Shown here: positions 18,254-29,226 of the stretch, in pieces
How positions within the stretch are numbered: position 1 is the stretch's first letter
How the letters are laid out: the number at the start of each line of letters is the position of its first letter
Source of the DNA: Thiocapsa rosea
GTDB taxonomy: Bacteria; Pseudomonadota; Gammaproteobacteria; Chromatiales; Chromatiaceae
Reading direction: 5' to 3'
Assembly (NCBI RefSeq): GCF_003634315.1
Contig: NZ_RBXL01000001.1
Location: 3,886,501-3,950,500 of the forward strand
DNA: 64,000 bases
The notes under the pieces: generated by a model
What the model was told of the DNA's origin: nothing
Seen by the model: the letters and a program-made list of their open reading frames with translations, nothing else
Databases searched by the model: none
Translations under genes and position numbers: made by a program

Positions 18254-19330
18254 ATGTCATTGGGTTCCGTCATGCTCGATGTCGCGGGAACGGTGCTCGA
18301 CGCCGAGGATCGCGAGGTTTTGCGCCATCCCGCCGTGGGCGGGGTCATCCTCTTCGCGCGCAACTTCGTCTCGCCCGAACAGCTCGCCGAGCTGACCGCC
18401 GAGATCCACGCGCTGCGCGAGCCGCATCTCTTGATCGGGGTCGACCAAGAAGGCGGGAGGGTACAGCGCTTCCGCGAGGGTTTTACGCGGCTGCCCCCCG
18501 CGGGCCGTTTTGCCGATCTCTACGGTCGACATCCAAGAGACGCCCGCGCCAGTTGTGGATCCGTGGCCTGGCTCATGGCCGCGGAGCTGCGCTCGGTCGG
18601 CGTGGATTTCAGTTTCGCTCCCGTGCTCGATCTGAACCGGGGACTCAATCCCGTGGTCGGCGATCGCGCCTTCGGAAATCGTGCGCGTGTGGTCGGCGAC
18701 CTCGCGCTCGCCTGGCTCGACGGCGTGCGCCGCGCCGGCATGGCCGGAGTGGGCAAGCATTTTCCCGGACATGGCGGGGTGAGCGTGGACTCGCACCTTG
18801 AGCTGCCCATCGATCCGAGGCCCTACACCGACCTCTTGATGGAGGATCTCATCCCGTTCGAGCGCCTCATCGCGCACGCCCTGGAAGGGATCATGCCGGC
18901 CCATGTTCGGTACCCTCTCGTCGACGACCGCCCGGCCGGATTCTCGCCGGTCTGGTTGCGCGACATCCTGCGCGGTCGGCTTGGTTTCCAAGGAGTGATC
19001 TTCAGCGACGACCTCAGCATGGGTGCCGCGGCATCCGAGGGCGGTCCGGTCGCGCGTGCCCGAGCCGCTTCGGATGCCGGTTGCGATATGCTGCTGGTTT
19101 GCAACAATCGTCCGGCGGCGCTCGCGGTTCTCGATGCGTTCGTCGATCACCACGACCCCGCGGCCGAGCTGCGTCTGCTCAGGATGCACGGCCGCGGTCA
19201 GCATGAGCGAGCACGCCTGCACGAGCAGCCCGAGTGGCAGCGCGGCGTGCAGTGCGTGGCGCTTCTCGAGGGGCTCGAAACGCTCGATCTGGGCCTCCTC
19301 GATCCGACCGACCCGGAGGCAACCCGATGA
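18254..19330 (+). CDS. nagZ: Beta-N-acetylhexosaminidase NagZ
   Basis: A 358-residue cytoplasmic glycoside hydrolase family 3 enzyme of usual length. Signatures: GGVILFARNF near 28, the GVDQEGGRVQRFR substrate loop near 62, and the flexible catalytic loop GVGKHFPGHG near 170 with its His. The nucleophile Asp is in FSDDLSMGAA near 250. NagZ removes GlcNAc from anhydro-muropeptides in cell-wall recycling, which connects it with the MltD-type enzyme in this window. The stop codon overlaps the hpt start (ATGA at 19327), so the two are translationally coupled. The 334-base gap upstream holds only a GCTGTTG...CAACAGC hairpin (18104-18125). Confidence 0.93.
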   Translation: MSLGSVMLDVAGTVLDAEDREVLRHPAVGGVILFARNFVSPEQLAELTAEIHALREPHLLIGVDQEGGRVQRFREGFTRLPPAGRFADLYGRHPRDARASCGSVAWLMAAELRSVGVDFSFAPVLDLNRGLNPVVGDRAFGNRARVVGDLALAWLDGVRRAGMAGVGKHFPGHGGVSVDSHLELPIDPRPYTDLLMEDLIPFERLIAHALEGIMPAHVRYPLVDDRPAGFSPVWLRDILRGRLGFQGVIFSDDLSMGAAASEGGPVARARAASDAGCDMLLVCNNRPAALAVLDAFVDHHDPAAELRLLRMHGRGQHERARLHEQPEWQRGVQCVALLEGLETLDLGLLDPTDPEATR

Positions 19331-19878
19331 AGCTCGACCCGAAAAACTACGATGCCGTCGCTGCGCGCGCGACACAACTAGTCACGCCCGAGGAGATCGA
19401 CGCGGCCCTCGACCGAATGGCCGTGTCGATCACCGAGCGTCTCGCCGGCAAGGATCCGCTGGTGCTGTGCGTCATGACGGGAGCGGTCTTTGTTGCCGGC
19501 CTCCTGCTTCCGCGGCTGCAGTTTCAACTGCGGGTCGACTATATCCACGCCAGTCGCTACCAGGGCCGGACCAGCGGCGGGGAGATCGTTTGGCGCTACC
19601 GTCCGTCGGATGCCATCCGCGGCGAGCATGTCTTGGTGCTCGACGACATCCTCGACGAGGGCATCACGCTGCGCCAAATCGTCGATGCCTGCCATGAGGA
19701 CGGGGCTGAGAGCGTCCACACGGCGGTGCTGGTCTCAAAGGAGCGCGAGCACGCGTGCGAGGCCGATGTTGTCGGCGTGCAGGTCGAGGACCGGTATCTC
19801 TACGGATACGGGCTCGACTACAAGAGCTACTTCAGAAACGCTGCCGGGATCTACGCGGTGGCCGATGAAGACGTCTAA
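19327..19878 (+). CDS. hpt: Hypoxanthine-guanine phosphoribosyltransferase
   Basis: A 183-residue type I phosphoribosyltransferase. The PRPP-binding motif VLVLDDILDEGITL lies near residue 101, and the base-binding end carries VEDRYLYGYGLDYKSYFRN. It salvages hypoxanthine and guanine to IMP and GMP. It overlaps nagZ by four bases. The downstream methylthioinosine phosphorylase (20884) releases hypoxanthine, so the two act in sequence. Its TAA stop (19876-19878) forms the first bases of a palindromic repeat. Confidence 0.9.
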   Translation: MKLDPKNYDAVAARATQLVTPEEIDAALDRMAVSITERLAGKDPLVLCVMTGAVFVAGLLLPRLQFQLRVDYIHASRYQGRTSGGEIVWRYRPSDAIRGEHVLVLDDILDEGITLRQIVDACHEDGAESVHTAVLVSKEREHACEADVVGVQVEDRYLYGYGLDYKSYFRNAAGIYAVADEDV

Positions 19879-20068
19879 ACGGCGCCCGGTGCGGTATGCG
19901 TTGTTTGTTGGAGTGGCTTGGCCGCACCGGCTCCGACGACCGTCGGAGCCGATGCGATTTAAGGTATTGAAAAATATTAAATTTTAAACCGCGTCTCACC
20001 GAGTGTCGATGACACTCCGAAGGCAAACGCAACATGAAAATAACGCATGTCGCTCTAGGCGCGGTTTA
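19876..20068. repeat. Composite palindromic repeat, A' module + AT spacer + B module (copy 6)
   Basis: A reversed A module runs from TAAACGGCGCCCGGTGCGG to GATGCGATTTAA (19876-19962). An AT-rich spacer of about 20 bases follows, then a B module from TTTAAACCGCGTCTCACC to GGCGCGGTTTA (19984-20068). The outer end supplies the hpt stop codon. It occupies about half of the 402-base gap before the hemerythrin gene. Confidence 0.88.
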
Positions 20069-20121
20069 GGCGCGAAGGCTTTATGGGTATTTGTTGAAAC
20101 GGGAATATAAGTACCCGCTTT

Positions 20122-20148
20122 TTGACACCTTTTCCGCTTTGGTATACA
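20122..20148 (+). promoter_or_regulatory. Possible sigma-70 promoter for the hemerythrin gene
   Basis: A perfect TTGACA (20122-20127) is followed after 15 bases by TATACA (20143-20148). The spacing is short, so the -10 box may be shifted by a base or two. It lies in an AT-richer stretch 130 bases before the gene start. Confidence 0.45.
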
Positions 20149-20280
20149 TCCTGATCCGAGCGTTGCTTCAGCATGAACGGTCTTCCCGAGAGCGGCGGTG
20201 TCGTCGCCCTGCGGGACGCGTGAGCTCGGGGCTGCGGGGACGCGACGACCGCACAACCCATAACAATCGGAGGATGGTGT

Positions 20281-20757
20281 ATGCCGACCCTGGAAGACTA
20301 CCGCCACACCCACGGCGAGCTGCGTCAAATGATCGAGGATCTCAGATCGCTGCTCACGCCCGAGCAGCTGCGCATTCGCCCCAATGCCAAAACCGCTTAC
20401 GAGTTGTTGTGCGATCTGGGTACAAAGGTTCGCAGTCATCTCGCCGATGAGGATCGCAGTCTCTACCCGAGCCTTCTCATCCACGAAGATCCCAAGGTCA
20501 AGTCGATCGCTTGGGGCTTCATCAGCGGCGAGAAGCCATTGCGCAAAACCTTCGACGACTACCACAAGCACTGGCTGAAAAACTGCGATTTCAATTTCAC
20601 GGACGATTTTCTTGCCGAAACGCACGAGATCTTCGACATGGTCGACAAGCGCATCGATCGCGAAGAGCAGGTCCTGTTTCCGAAGCTGATCGAGATCGGC
20701 ATCTTTACCGATCGGCCCGCAAAGCGCGGCGCGAGCTCGTTCAACCCATCGGCCTGA
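20281..20757 (+). CDS. Hemerythrin HHE-type cation-binding protein
   Basis: A 158-residue, probably four-helix protein. Likely di-iron ligands include His in HTHGELR near residue 10, the HLADEDRSLYP motif near 60, DDYHKHW near 97, and the EEQVLFPKL motif near 130. Hemerythrin-like proteins bind O2, NO or iron, which would suit an organism that is oxygen-sensitive when growing phototrophically. Strong Shine-Dalgarno GGAGG precedes the ATG. It is followed by a terminator, so it is a single-gene unit. Confidence 0.83.
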   Translation: MPTLEDYRHTHGELRQMIEDLRSLLTPEQLRIRPNAKTAYELLCDLGTKVRSHLADEDRSLYPSLLIHEDPKVKSIAWGFISGEKPLRKTFDDYHKHWLKNCDFNFTDDFLAETHEIFDMVDKRIDREEQVLFPKLIEIGIFTDRPAKRGASSFNPSA

Positions 20758-20792
20758 GAAACGCTCGTCGGATCGCTCGACGAGACGATATC

Positions 20793-20815
20793 GGCGCCGT
20801 AAGGCGCCTTTTTTT
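20793..20815 (+). terminator. Terminator after the hemerythrin gene
   Basis: A GGCGCC-GTAA-GGCGCC hairpin followed by TTTTTTT, 35 bases past the stop codon. Confidence 0.85.
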
Positions 20816-20883
20816 GGCTTCCACGCCGCCCTCCGCTAGACTGCGCAGCCCATTTCGAGTCACTTGCCGGACGTGGTCAACGC

Positions 20884-21624
20884 ATGAGTCTTCTCGCCAT
20901 CATCGGTGGATCTGGTTTTTCGGACTTTCCGGCCTTGGAGGTCGAGGCATCGCGCCGCGTCGAAACCCCCTTCGGCGAGACCTCGGCGCCGGTGGCGATC
21001 GGGCGCCTGGACGGTGCGCAGATCCTGTTCCTCCCGCGCCACGGTGCCGGCCACCGCCTGCCGCCTCACCGCATCAACTACCGGGCCAACCTGTGGGCGC
21101 TGCGCGCCTTGGGCGCCGAGCGTGTCGTCGCACTGGCGGCGGTCGGCGGGATCGGCGCGCGCTTCTCCCCGCTCGCGCTGGCGGTTCCGCACGATCTCGT
21201 CGACTACACCTACGGACGTGAGCACAGCATCTACGACGGGGAGCAGGACGGGCTGGATCATGTCGACATGACCTCGCCGTATTGCGAGGCGCTGCGCAGG
21301 GTGTTGATCCGTGCCTGCGCCGAATCCGGCCATCCGGCGATCGAGGAGGGTGTCTACGCCGCGACCCAGGGGCCGCGGCTCGAAACGACGGCGGAGATCG
21401 CCCGACTCGAGCGCGACGGCTGCGACCTGGTCGGGATGACCGGCATGCCGGAGGCCGGGATCGCGCGCGAGCTGGGGCTGTGCTATGCGAGCCTGGCGTT
21501 CGTCGTGAACTGGGCAGCGGGAAAAGGCGAGGGCGTCATCACGATGGCCGAGATCGAGTCACATCTGCGCGAGTGTGTCGGGCGTGTACGCGCGGTGCTC
21601 GGGATCGTCGCGACCTCGGGTTGA
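20884..21624 (+). CDS. S-methyl-5'-thioinosine phosphorylase (MTAP/PNP family)
   Basis: A 246-residue purine phosphorylase. Family signatures: LAIIGGSGF at the start, FLPRHGAGHRLPPHRINYRAN near 43 (phosphate and ribose contacts), and EGVYAATQGPRLETTAEI near 156. The MTGMPEA motif near 187, together with location after nagZ and hpt, fits the bacterial methylthioinosine phosphorylase described in Pseudomonas rather than MTA phosphorylase. It would yield hypoxanthine for Hpt and methylthioribose-1-phosphate for methionine salvage. The substrate call is by analogy. Confidence 0.85.
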   Translation: MSLLAIIGGSGFSDFPALEVEASRRVETPFGETSAPVAIGRLDGAQILFLPRHGAGHRLPPHRINYRANLWALRALGAERVVALAAVGGIGARFSPLALAVPHDLVDYTYGREHSIYDGEQDGLDHVDMTSPYCEALRRVLIRACAESGHPAIEEGVYAATQGPRLETTAEIARLERDGCDLVGMTGMPEAGIARELGLCYASLAFVVNWAAGKGEGVITMAEIESHLRECVGRVRAVLGIVATSG

Positions 21625-21764
21625 TCCGCCCCTGGATGCTGGACCGGGCGCATCCGCGAGGCATGTCGATGCGCAAGAGGCGGGAGCGCAAGGTGTTTAA
21701 GTACATCAGGAAACTCTGATATCATTGTCGTCCCTTCCCCTTATCTCTCTCAGGAGAATCCGAA

Positions 21765-22796
21765 ATGGCCACCGAGGATACTGCTCCCAAACGCTCAGGT
21801 CTTGGTTGGATCCCGAAGCTCTCGCTTTGGGCGGTCGTGATCGCCTTCGGCTACTTGTATCTGAGTTCGGTCGACCCGGACACCACCGGCGATGCAACAC
21901 AGGCGGCGGTGGCCGGCGAGAGCGGCGTCGAAGCCGACGGGTTCCAGAAGATCGTCGACAAGCTCGGCGAGCTGACCGCCTCGGCCGAAACCGTGTTCGC
22001 CGATGTGACCGCCGCGGGCGCCAACGGCTTCAATAAGGTCGTCGATACGGTCAAGGATCTGACCGGCTTGGCGGAGACGGAAACAGCCGAGACGCTCGCC
22101 TCCGACGCGGCGCCGACCGAGGTCGCGAAGGCCGAGCCGATCGCTGCCGCGCCGGCGATCGTCGAGGCGAGCCCCGCCGTGCAGGAGCCCGCCGCCAAGC
22201 CCGCGCCCATGCAGGTCGCGGAAGACCGTCCGGTCGCCTCCGCGTTCAACCGCCATTCCGCCCCTTTGCCGGCGACCGCTTCAGCTCGCACAACGAGTCC
22301 GGAACCGGTCTCCGAGGTCGCGCTCGAAGGAACCGCTCCCGCCGTGGCGACCAGCGTTGCGCCGCCGATGAAGGACGCCGAGGCAGCCGTCTTTGCCGAG
22401 TCCCTGATGGGAGGCGAGTCACCCGCCGAGCCGGCGCCCGTGTCGGCCGAGGTCGCCGGGTCGGTGCCCGCTCCGATCCCGCAGGATTTCGCGCCGGTCC
22501 CGGTGGTACCCCGGCCCTTCGCACCGATCCAGAGTGCGCCTGCGCCGACGATGGCTGCGCCCGGTGCTCCCGCGTTCGATCGCCGTCAGGAGAGTGCCGA
22601 TCAGTATCGGGCGCGGATGATGGCCGAGTATGAAAACATGCGGCGTGCCGCCGACCAGCGTGCTCGCGAATACTGGGAGCGGATGCAAGTCCCCGGCCCG
22701 ATGCAGGTGCCCGGCCCGATGGCCGCGCCCATGGGATATCCGGCATACGGTCCGGGTTACGCTCCCGCATACGGCGCACCGGCCTACCCGCGCTAA
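21765..22796 (+). CDS. Membrane-anchored Pro/Ala-rich protein with Pro/Gly/Tyr-rich tail, unknown function
   Basis: A 343-residue protein with good Shine-Dalgarno AGGAGA. Residues 17-33 form a single membrane anchor. Residues 60-100 hold two related amphipathic segments (FQKIVDKLGELTASAETVFAD and FNKVVDTVKDLTG). A long Ala/Pro/Val-rich, low-complexity stretch follows. Residues 275-310 are charged and helical (YRARMMAEYENMRRAAD). The tail alternates Pro, Gly, Tyr and Ala (GYPAYGPGYAPAYGAPAYPR). The tail resembles the composition of purple sulfur bacterial sulfur-globule envelope proteins, but composition alone is weak evidence. Its TAA stop is inside a palindromic repeat. Confidence 0.65.
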   Translation: MATEDTAPKRSGLGWIPKLSLWAVVIAFGYLYLSSVDPDTTGDATQAAVAGESGVEADGFQKIVDKLGELTASAETVFADVTAAGANGFNKVVDTVKDLTGLAETETAETLASDAAPTEVAKAEPIAAAPAIVEASPAVQEPAAKPAPMQVAEDRPVASAFNRHSAPLPATASARTTSPEPVSEVALEGTAPAVATSVAPPMKDAEAAVFAESLMGGESPAEPAPVSAEVAGSVPAPIPQDFAPVPVVPRPFAPIQSAPAPTMAAPGAPAFDRRQESADQYRARMMAEYENMRRAADQRAREYWERMQVPGPMQVPGPMAAPMGYPAYGPGYAPAYGAPAYPR

Positions 22797-22990
22797 ACCG
22801 CGCCCGGTGCGATATGTGTAGTGTGTAGGATTGGCTTGGCCGCGCCGGCTCCGACGACTGTCGGAGCCGGCGCGGTTTAAAGTATGAAAACACAATAAAG
22901 TTTAAACCGCGTCGCGCCGAGATCGAGGATATCTCCAAAGCCAAACGCAAAGTGATCCGCACACTCGTCCAGACGCAGCAGTCTGACGCA
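22794..22990. repeat. Composite palindromic repeat, A' module + spacer + decayed B module (copy 7)
   Basis: The A' module (22794-22880) runs from TAAACCGCGCCCGGTGCG to GGCGCGGTTTAA and contains a strong inner palindrome, GGCTCCGACGA...TGTCGGAGCC. A spacer with an A-rich stretch follows, then TTTAAACCGCGTCGC starts a B module. Its far end is degraded (GCGGTGTCGCTCC) near the sprT stop. The left end gives the stop codon of the preceding gene. Confidence 0.8.
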
Positions 22991-23026
22991 CGCGGTGTCG
23001 CTCCGCGATCGCTCGCGGGCGGCCGT

Positions 23027-23575
23027 TCAGCATTGCGGCTCGGTCTCGTGACGTAAGGGCTGCCGGCAGCGGCGACACAGATAGACGGTCCCTTGTCGGC
23101 AGATTCGGTTGTGGCGAATGCTGCTGATCTCGTGTGTTCCGCAGCCGCAGCGATAAAGGAACCGCTGCAGGGATCGCGTGCGCAGCCTCGACACGTCGTA
23201 CCGATGGCAGCGCGACGGCTCGACGCCGAAATGACGCATGACGGCTTGCCACTCGGCGCCGTGCGGCCGGATGCGCCCGCCGTGCTTGGCGAAGGCCACG
23301 ACATGCGCGACCTCGTGCGGCACGGTTTCGGCGATGAACTGCGTCGGGTGCAGACTCAAAAGCACCGCGTTGTATCGGATGAGTGCGAACGACCCGCTTC
23401 GGATCCGCGCCTGCCCCGCAGCGGTTCCGCGAAGGTCGAATCGGATCTCGACCTGAGGCATGGCGAGGTTCAGCCAAGCTGCCGCCTCGCGCAGCAGCGC
23501 GCCGGTACGTGCTTTGGCGTGCTCGGGCGGAGAAAGGACCGTCCCGGTCTCGCCTGTGATCGTTTCGCGTGTCAT
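23027..23575 (-). CDS. sprT: SprT-family zinc metalloprotease-like protein
   Basis: A 182-residue protein. The zinc-protease motif HEVAHVVAF lies near residue 86 with the downstream HGAEWQAVMRHFG that defines SprT. The C-terminal third has four Cys in CGCG and CRRC pairs, a probable zinc ribbon. SprT/SPRTN-like proteins are thought to cleave DNA-protein crosslinks, but the bacterial role is not settled. ATG at 23575 has TGAGG upstream and is preferred to a TTG at 23593. Confidence 0.85.
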   Translation of the reverse strand: MTRETITGETGTVLSPPEHAKARTGALLREAAAWLNLAMPQVEIRFDLRGTAAGQARIRSGSFALIRYNAVLLSLHPTQFIAETVPHEVAHVVAFAKHGGRIRPHGAEWQAVMRHFGVEPSRCHRYDVSRLRTRSLQRFLYRCGCGTHEISSIRHNRICRQGTVYLCRRCRQPLRHETEPQC

Positions 23576-23598
23576 CGGAACCTCAAGCCTCAACGACC

Positions 23599-23627
23599 TT
23601 GCGGATCAAGGTCGAACCGGATACACT
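23599..23627 (+). promoter_or_regulatory. Candidate promoter of the small RNA at 23629
   Basis: TTGCGG (23599-23604) and TACACT (23622-23627) are separated by exactly 17 bases. Each matches four of six consensus positions. It faces the structured RNA that begins just downstream. Confidence 0.35.
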
Positions 23628-23628
23628 C

Positions 23629-23708
23629 CAAGGGCTTCGTAGATGAAGTCTACTACGAGCACCTTGAAGGTCGGCGTTTCTCAAGAACCCCTTCGATGGG
23701 GTTTTTTA
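23629..23708 (+). ncRNA. Candidate structured small RNA with its own terminator
   Basis: The segment begins with a long hairpin: CAAGG-GCTTCGTAG (23629-23642) pairs with CTACGAGC-A-CCTTG (23653-23666), interrupted only by single-base bulges. A short ACCTT/AAGGT palindrome overlaps its end. The terminator AACCCC-TTCGAT-GGGGTT followed by TTTT (23686-23707) closes it. No plus-strand gene lies upstream for this terminator to serve. No known family was recognised. The rest of the 373-base gap up to rimP shows only the leader hairpin listed next. Confidence 0.45.
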
Positions 23709-23908
23709 TCTCGGGCCTTTCAGCGCTGCCGAGCTTCAAGTCGGCGGTCTCCCTCGTAAGGTGGTCCGCCGGGTGTCACCTGTCCAGCGTCTCGCGTGTG
23801 CGGTCGGTTCTCATGATCCGGGATCGGATCGGTGCAGCGCCTGACCCCGGCGGGGCTGTCGTCTCGGTTCATCCGATCGTGTCGGGCAGGGGCGAACTCT
23901 TTAAGTCG

Positions 23909-23930
23909 TTGGGCCAATGGCCCAATTTTT
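23909..23930 (+). terminator. Leader terminator/attenuator hairpin before rimP
   Basis: A perfect TTGGGCC-AAT-GGCCCAA stem-loop followed by TTTTT, ending 18 bases before the rimP ATG. Terminator-like hairpins in the leader of the rimP-nusA operon are known in enterobacteria and fit NusA/termination feedback. It would also separate the operon from upstream transcription. Confidence 0.75.
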
Positions 23931-23948
23931 GTTTCTGAAGGGCGTGCG

Positions 23949-24407
23949 ATGGAGTCTGCGGACAGTCGTCTCAACCTGTTGGCCCGCGAGGTTGTCGAGC
24001 CTCTGGGCTATGAGCTCGTCGGTGTCGAGCTGTTTCAGCGCGGTGCGAGCGGCGCCACGCTGCGCGTCTACATCGACCGGGAGGACGGCATCGGACTCGA
24101 CGACTGTGCCGCCGTGAGCGACCAGTTGAGTGCAGTCCTGGATGTCGAAGACCCGCTCCAAGGGCGCTACGACCTCGAGGTCTCATCCCCGGGGCTGGAT
24201 CGGCCGCTCGTCTTTCCCGAGCACTTTCGGCGTTTCGAAGGTTCGCGCGCCAAGGTTCGATTGAGCGAGAAGCTCGAAGGGCGGCGCAGTCTGGAAGGGG
24301 TTCTCCGTGGATGCGAAGACGGCGTCGTGAGCCTCGAGGCGGACGGTCGTCTCTGGGCGATCCCCGTGAATCGGATCGAGATTGCCCGGCTCGTTCCCGT
24401 CTTTTGA
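23949..24407 (+). CDS. rimP: Ribosome maturation factor RimP
   Basis: A 152-residue protein of normal length. Motifs: LGYELVGVELFQ near residue 19, LRVYIDREDGIGLDDCA near 37, and YDLEVSSPGLDRPL near 77. It assists 30S subunit assembly. It is the first gene of the translation operon; start is set by GAAGG upstream and alignment to other RimP proteins. It is followed after 129 bases by nusA. Confidence 0.93.
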   Translation: MESADSRLNLLAREVVEPLGYELVGVELFQRGASGATLRVYIDREDGIGLDDCAAVSDQLSAVLDVEDPLQGRYDLEVSSPGLDRPLVFPEHFRRFEGSRAKVRLSEKLEGRRSLEGVLRGCEDGVVSLEADGRLWAIPVNRIEIARLVPVF

Positions 24408-24536
24408 TGTTTTGACGCGCCGGGCTTGGCGTCGTACCGGACCAACATAGCCGCATTCGGTCAAGTCGCACGTCGGTTGTCGGTGGCATCGCCCGACCCT
24501 GTTGCGAGCCGGATCTATTGAGTCGGATGAGGTGGA

Positions 24537-26039
24537 ATGAGTAAAGAGATCTTATTGGTCGTGGAGGCCGTCTCGAACGAGAAGGACGTCCCCGAAGGCG
24601 TCATCTTCGAGGCCATCGAGGCCGCGCTGGCGTCGGCCACCCGCAAGAAACACGGCGGGGAGATCGATGTGCGCGTGGCGATCGACCGCAAGACCGGCGA
24701 CTATCGCTCCTTCCGGCGCTGGGAGATCGTGCCCGATCCCGAGCTGGGTGTTCTGGATGCCCCGTCGCGACAGATCACCGAGTCCGCGGCACAGATTCTC
24801 GAGCCCGAGCTCGGCCTCGGCGATTTCATCGAGGAAGAGATCGACTCGGAGCTGTTCGGGCGGATCGCGGCCCAGACCGCAAAGCAGGTCATCGTGCAGA
24901 AGGTCCGCGAGGCCGAGCGTGCGAAGATCGTCGAGGCGTTCGGCGAGCGCAAAGGTCAATTGGTGACCGGCATCGTGAAGAAGGCCGAGCGCGGTACCAT
25001 TATGGTTGATCTCGGCAGCAACGCCGAGGCCCTGGTGCCGCGCGATCATGTGATTCCTCGCGAGTCGGTGCGCCCCGGTGATCGACTGCGCGGCTATCTC
25101 TACGATGTCCGCTCCGAGCCGAAGGGTCCGCAGCTGTTCGTCAGCCGCACCGCCCCGGAGCTGCTCATCGAGCTGTTCAAGCTCGAGGTGCCCGAGGTCG
25201 GAGAGGGGCTGATTCAGATCCTGGGTGCGGCACGCGATCCGGGCTCCCGTGCCAAGATCGCGGTGCGGACCACCGACCCGCGCATCGACCCTGTCGGTGC
25301 CTGTGTCGGGATGCGCGGCTCGCGCGTTCAAGCCGTCTCCAACGAGCTCAACGGCGAGCGTGTCGACATCATCCTCTGGGACGACAATCCCGCCCAGTAC
25401 GTCATCAACGCCATGTCCCCGGCCGACGTCGTCTCGATCGTCATCGACGAAGAGGCGCGCAGCATGGACGTCGCCGTCAAGGAAGAAAACCTTGCGCAGG
25501 CGATCGGACGCAATGGTCAGAACGTGCGCCTTGCCAGTCAGTTGACCGGCTGGGAGCTCAACGTGATGAACGAGGAGGACGCGGCGGCCAAAGGCGAGCA
25601 AGAGGCCGTTCGCTCCGTCCAGAACTTCATGGAGCAGCTCGGGGTCGATGAGAATCTCGCGGCGATCCTGGTCGAAGAAGGTTTCAGCACGGTCGACGAG
25701 GTCGCCTACGTGCCCTTGGTCGAGATGCAGGCGATCGACGAGCTCGATGATGAAACGATCGAGCTGCTGCGCGAGCGCGCAAACGATGTGTTGTTGACGC
25801 GCGCGATCGCGACCGAGGAGGACGGGGCTCGGGATCCCGAGCAGGGTTTGCTCGATATGGACGGGATGGACGAGCCACTGGCCTATGCCCTTGCGGAACG
25901 CGGCGTGGCCACAGTCGAGGATCTCGCCGAGCAGTCGGTCGACGACCTGCTGGATATCGACGGGATGGACCGCGAGCGTGCGGCCCGCTTGATCATGAAG
26001 GCCCGCGAGCCCTGGTTTGCGGACGCCCCGCAGGAATAG
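24537..26039 (+). CDS. nusA: Transcription termination/antitermination factor NusA
   Basis: A 500-residue protein with the full gammaproteobacterial layout. The N-terminal RNA-polymerase-binding domain starts [18 protein letters not shown]. An S1 domain lies at about 135-200, two KH domains at about 230-345 ([27 protein letters not shown]), and two acidic C-terminal repeats at about 360-490, the second with [16 protein letters not shown]. It controls pausing, termination and antitermination. It is separated from infB by 18 bases. Confidence 0.96.
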   Translation: MSKEILLVVEAVSNEKDVPEGVIFEAIEAALASATRKKHGGEIDVRVAIDRKTGDYRSFRRWEIVPDPELGVLDAPSRQITESAAQILEPELGLGDFIEEEIDSELFGRIAAQTAKQVIVQKVREAERAKIVEAFGERKGQLVTGIVKKAERGTIMVDLGSNAEALVPRDHVIPRESVRPGDRLRGYLYDVRSEPKGPQLFVSRTAPELLIELFKLEVPEVGEGLIQILGAARDPGSRAKIAVRTTDPRIDPVGACVGMRGSRVQAVSNELNGERVDIILWDDNPAQYVINAMSPADVVSIVIDEEARSMDVAVKEENLAQAIGRNGQNVRLASQLTGWELNVMNEEDAAAKGEQEAVRSVQNFMEQLGVDENLAAILVEEGFSTVDEVAYVPLVEMQAIDELDDETIELLRERANDVLLTRAIATEEDGARDPEQGLLDMDGMDEPLAYALAERGVATVEDLAEQSVDDLLDIDGMDRERAARLIMKAREPWFADAPQE

Positions 26040-26057
26040 AGGAATAAAGGTCAGTTC

Positions 26058-28811
<2,754 letters not shown>

Positions 28812-28815
28812 GCGG

Positions 28816-29226
28816 ATGAAGGAATTCGACCGTACCGAACGCATCGGCGCCGAGCTGAAGCGTGTCCTCTCCACGTTGGTGCGCGACGAGGTGAATGATC
28901 CGCGTCTGGCCAACATCACGGTCCACGAGGTGCGGGTGACGCGGGACTTGGCGCACGCCAAGGTCTTCTTCACCTGCTTCCCGACGGACGACGAAGCCGC
29001 CGAGCAGGCGCGTCTGCTCAACGGGAAGCTCGCCGGCTTCCTCCGCCACGGGCTCGCACAGCGCGTGCGTCTTCGGACCATCCCTCAGCTGCATTTCGTG
29101 TTCGACGAGTCGATCGGCAAAGGCGAGCGCCTTGCGGCGCTGATCGCGCAAGCGGTCGGGCAGTCCGACACATCCACGCATCAAGACGCCGATCAGGAGC
29201 CGCAGGTTGATGGGACGCCGTCGTAG
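28816..29226 (+). CDS. rbfA: Ribosome-binding factor A
   Basis: A 136-residue protein, starting 4 bases after infB. Motifs: FDRTERIGAELKRVLSTLV at the start, DPRLANITVHEVRVTRDLAHAKVFF (seen as DPRLANITV and AHAKVFF), and RTIPQLHFVFDESI. It acts in 16S 5'-end maturation. The C-terminal 20 residues are a polar tail overlapping the truB start. Confidence 0.93.
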   Translation: MKEFDRTERIGAELKRVLSTLVRDEVNDPRLANITVHEVRVTRDLAHAKVFFTCFPTDDEAAEQARLLNGKLAGFLRHGLAQRVRLRTIPQLHFVFDESIGKGERLAALIAQAVGQSDTSTHQDADQEPQVDGTPS

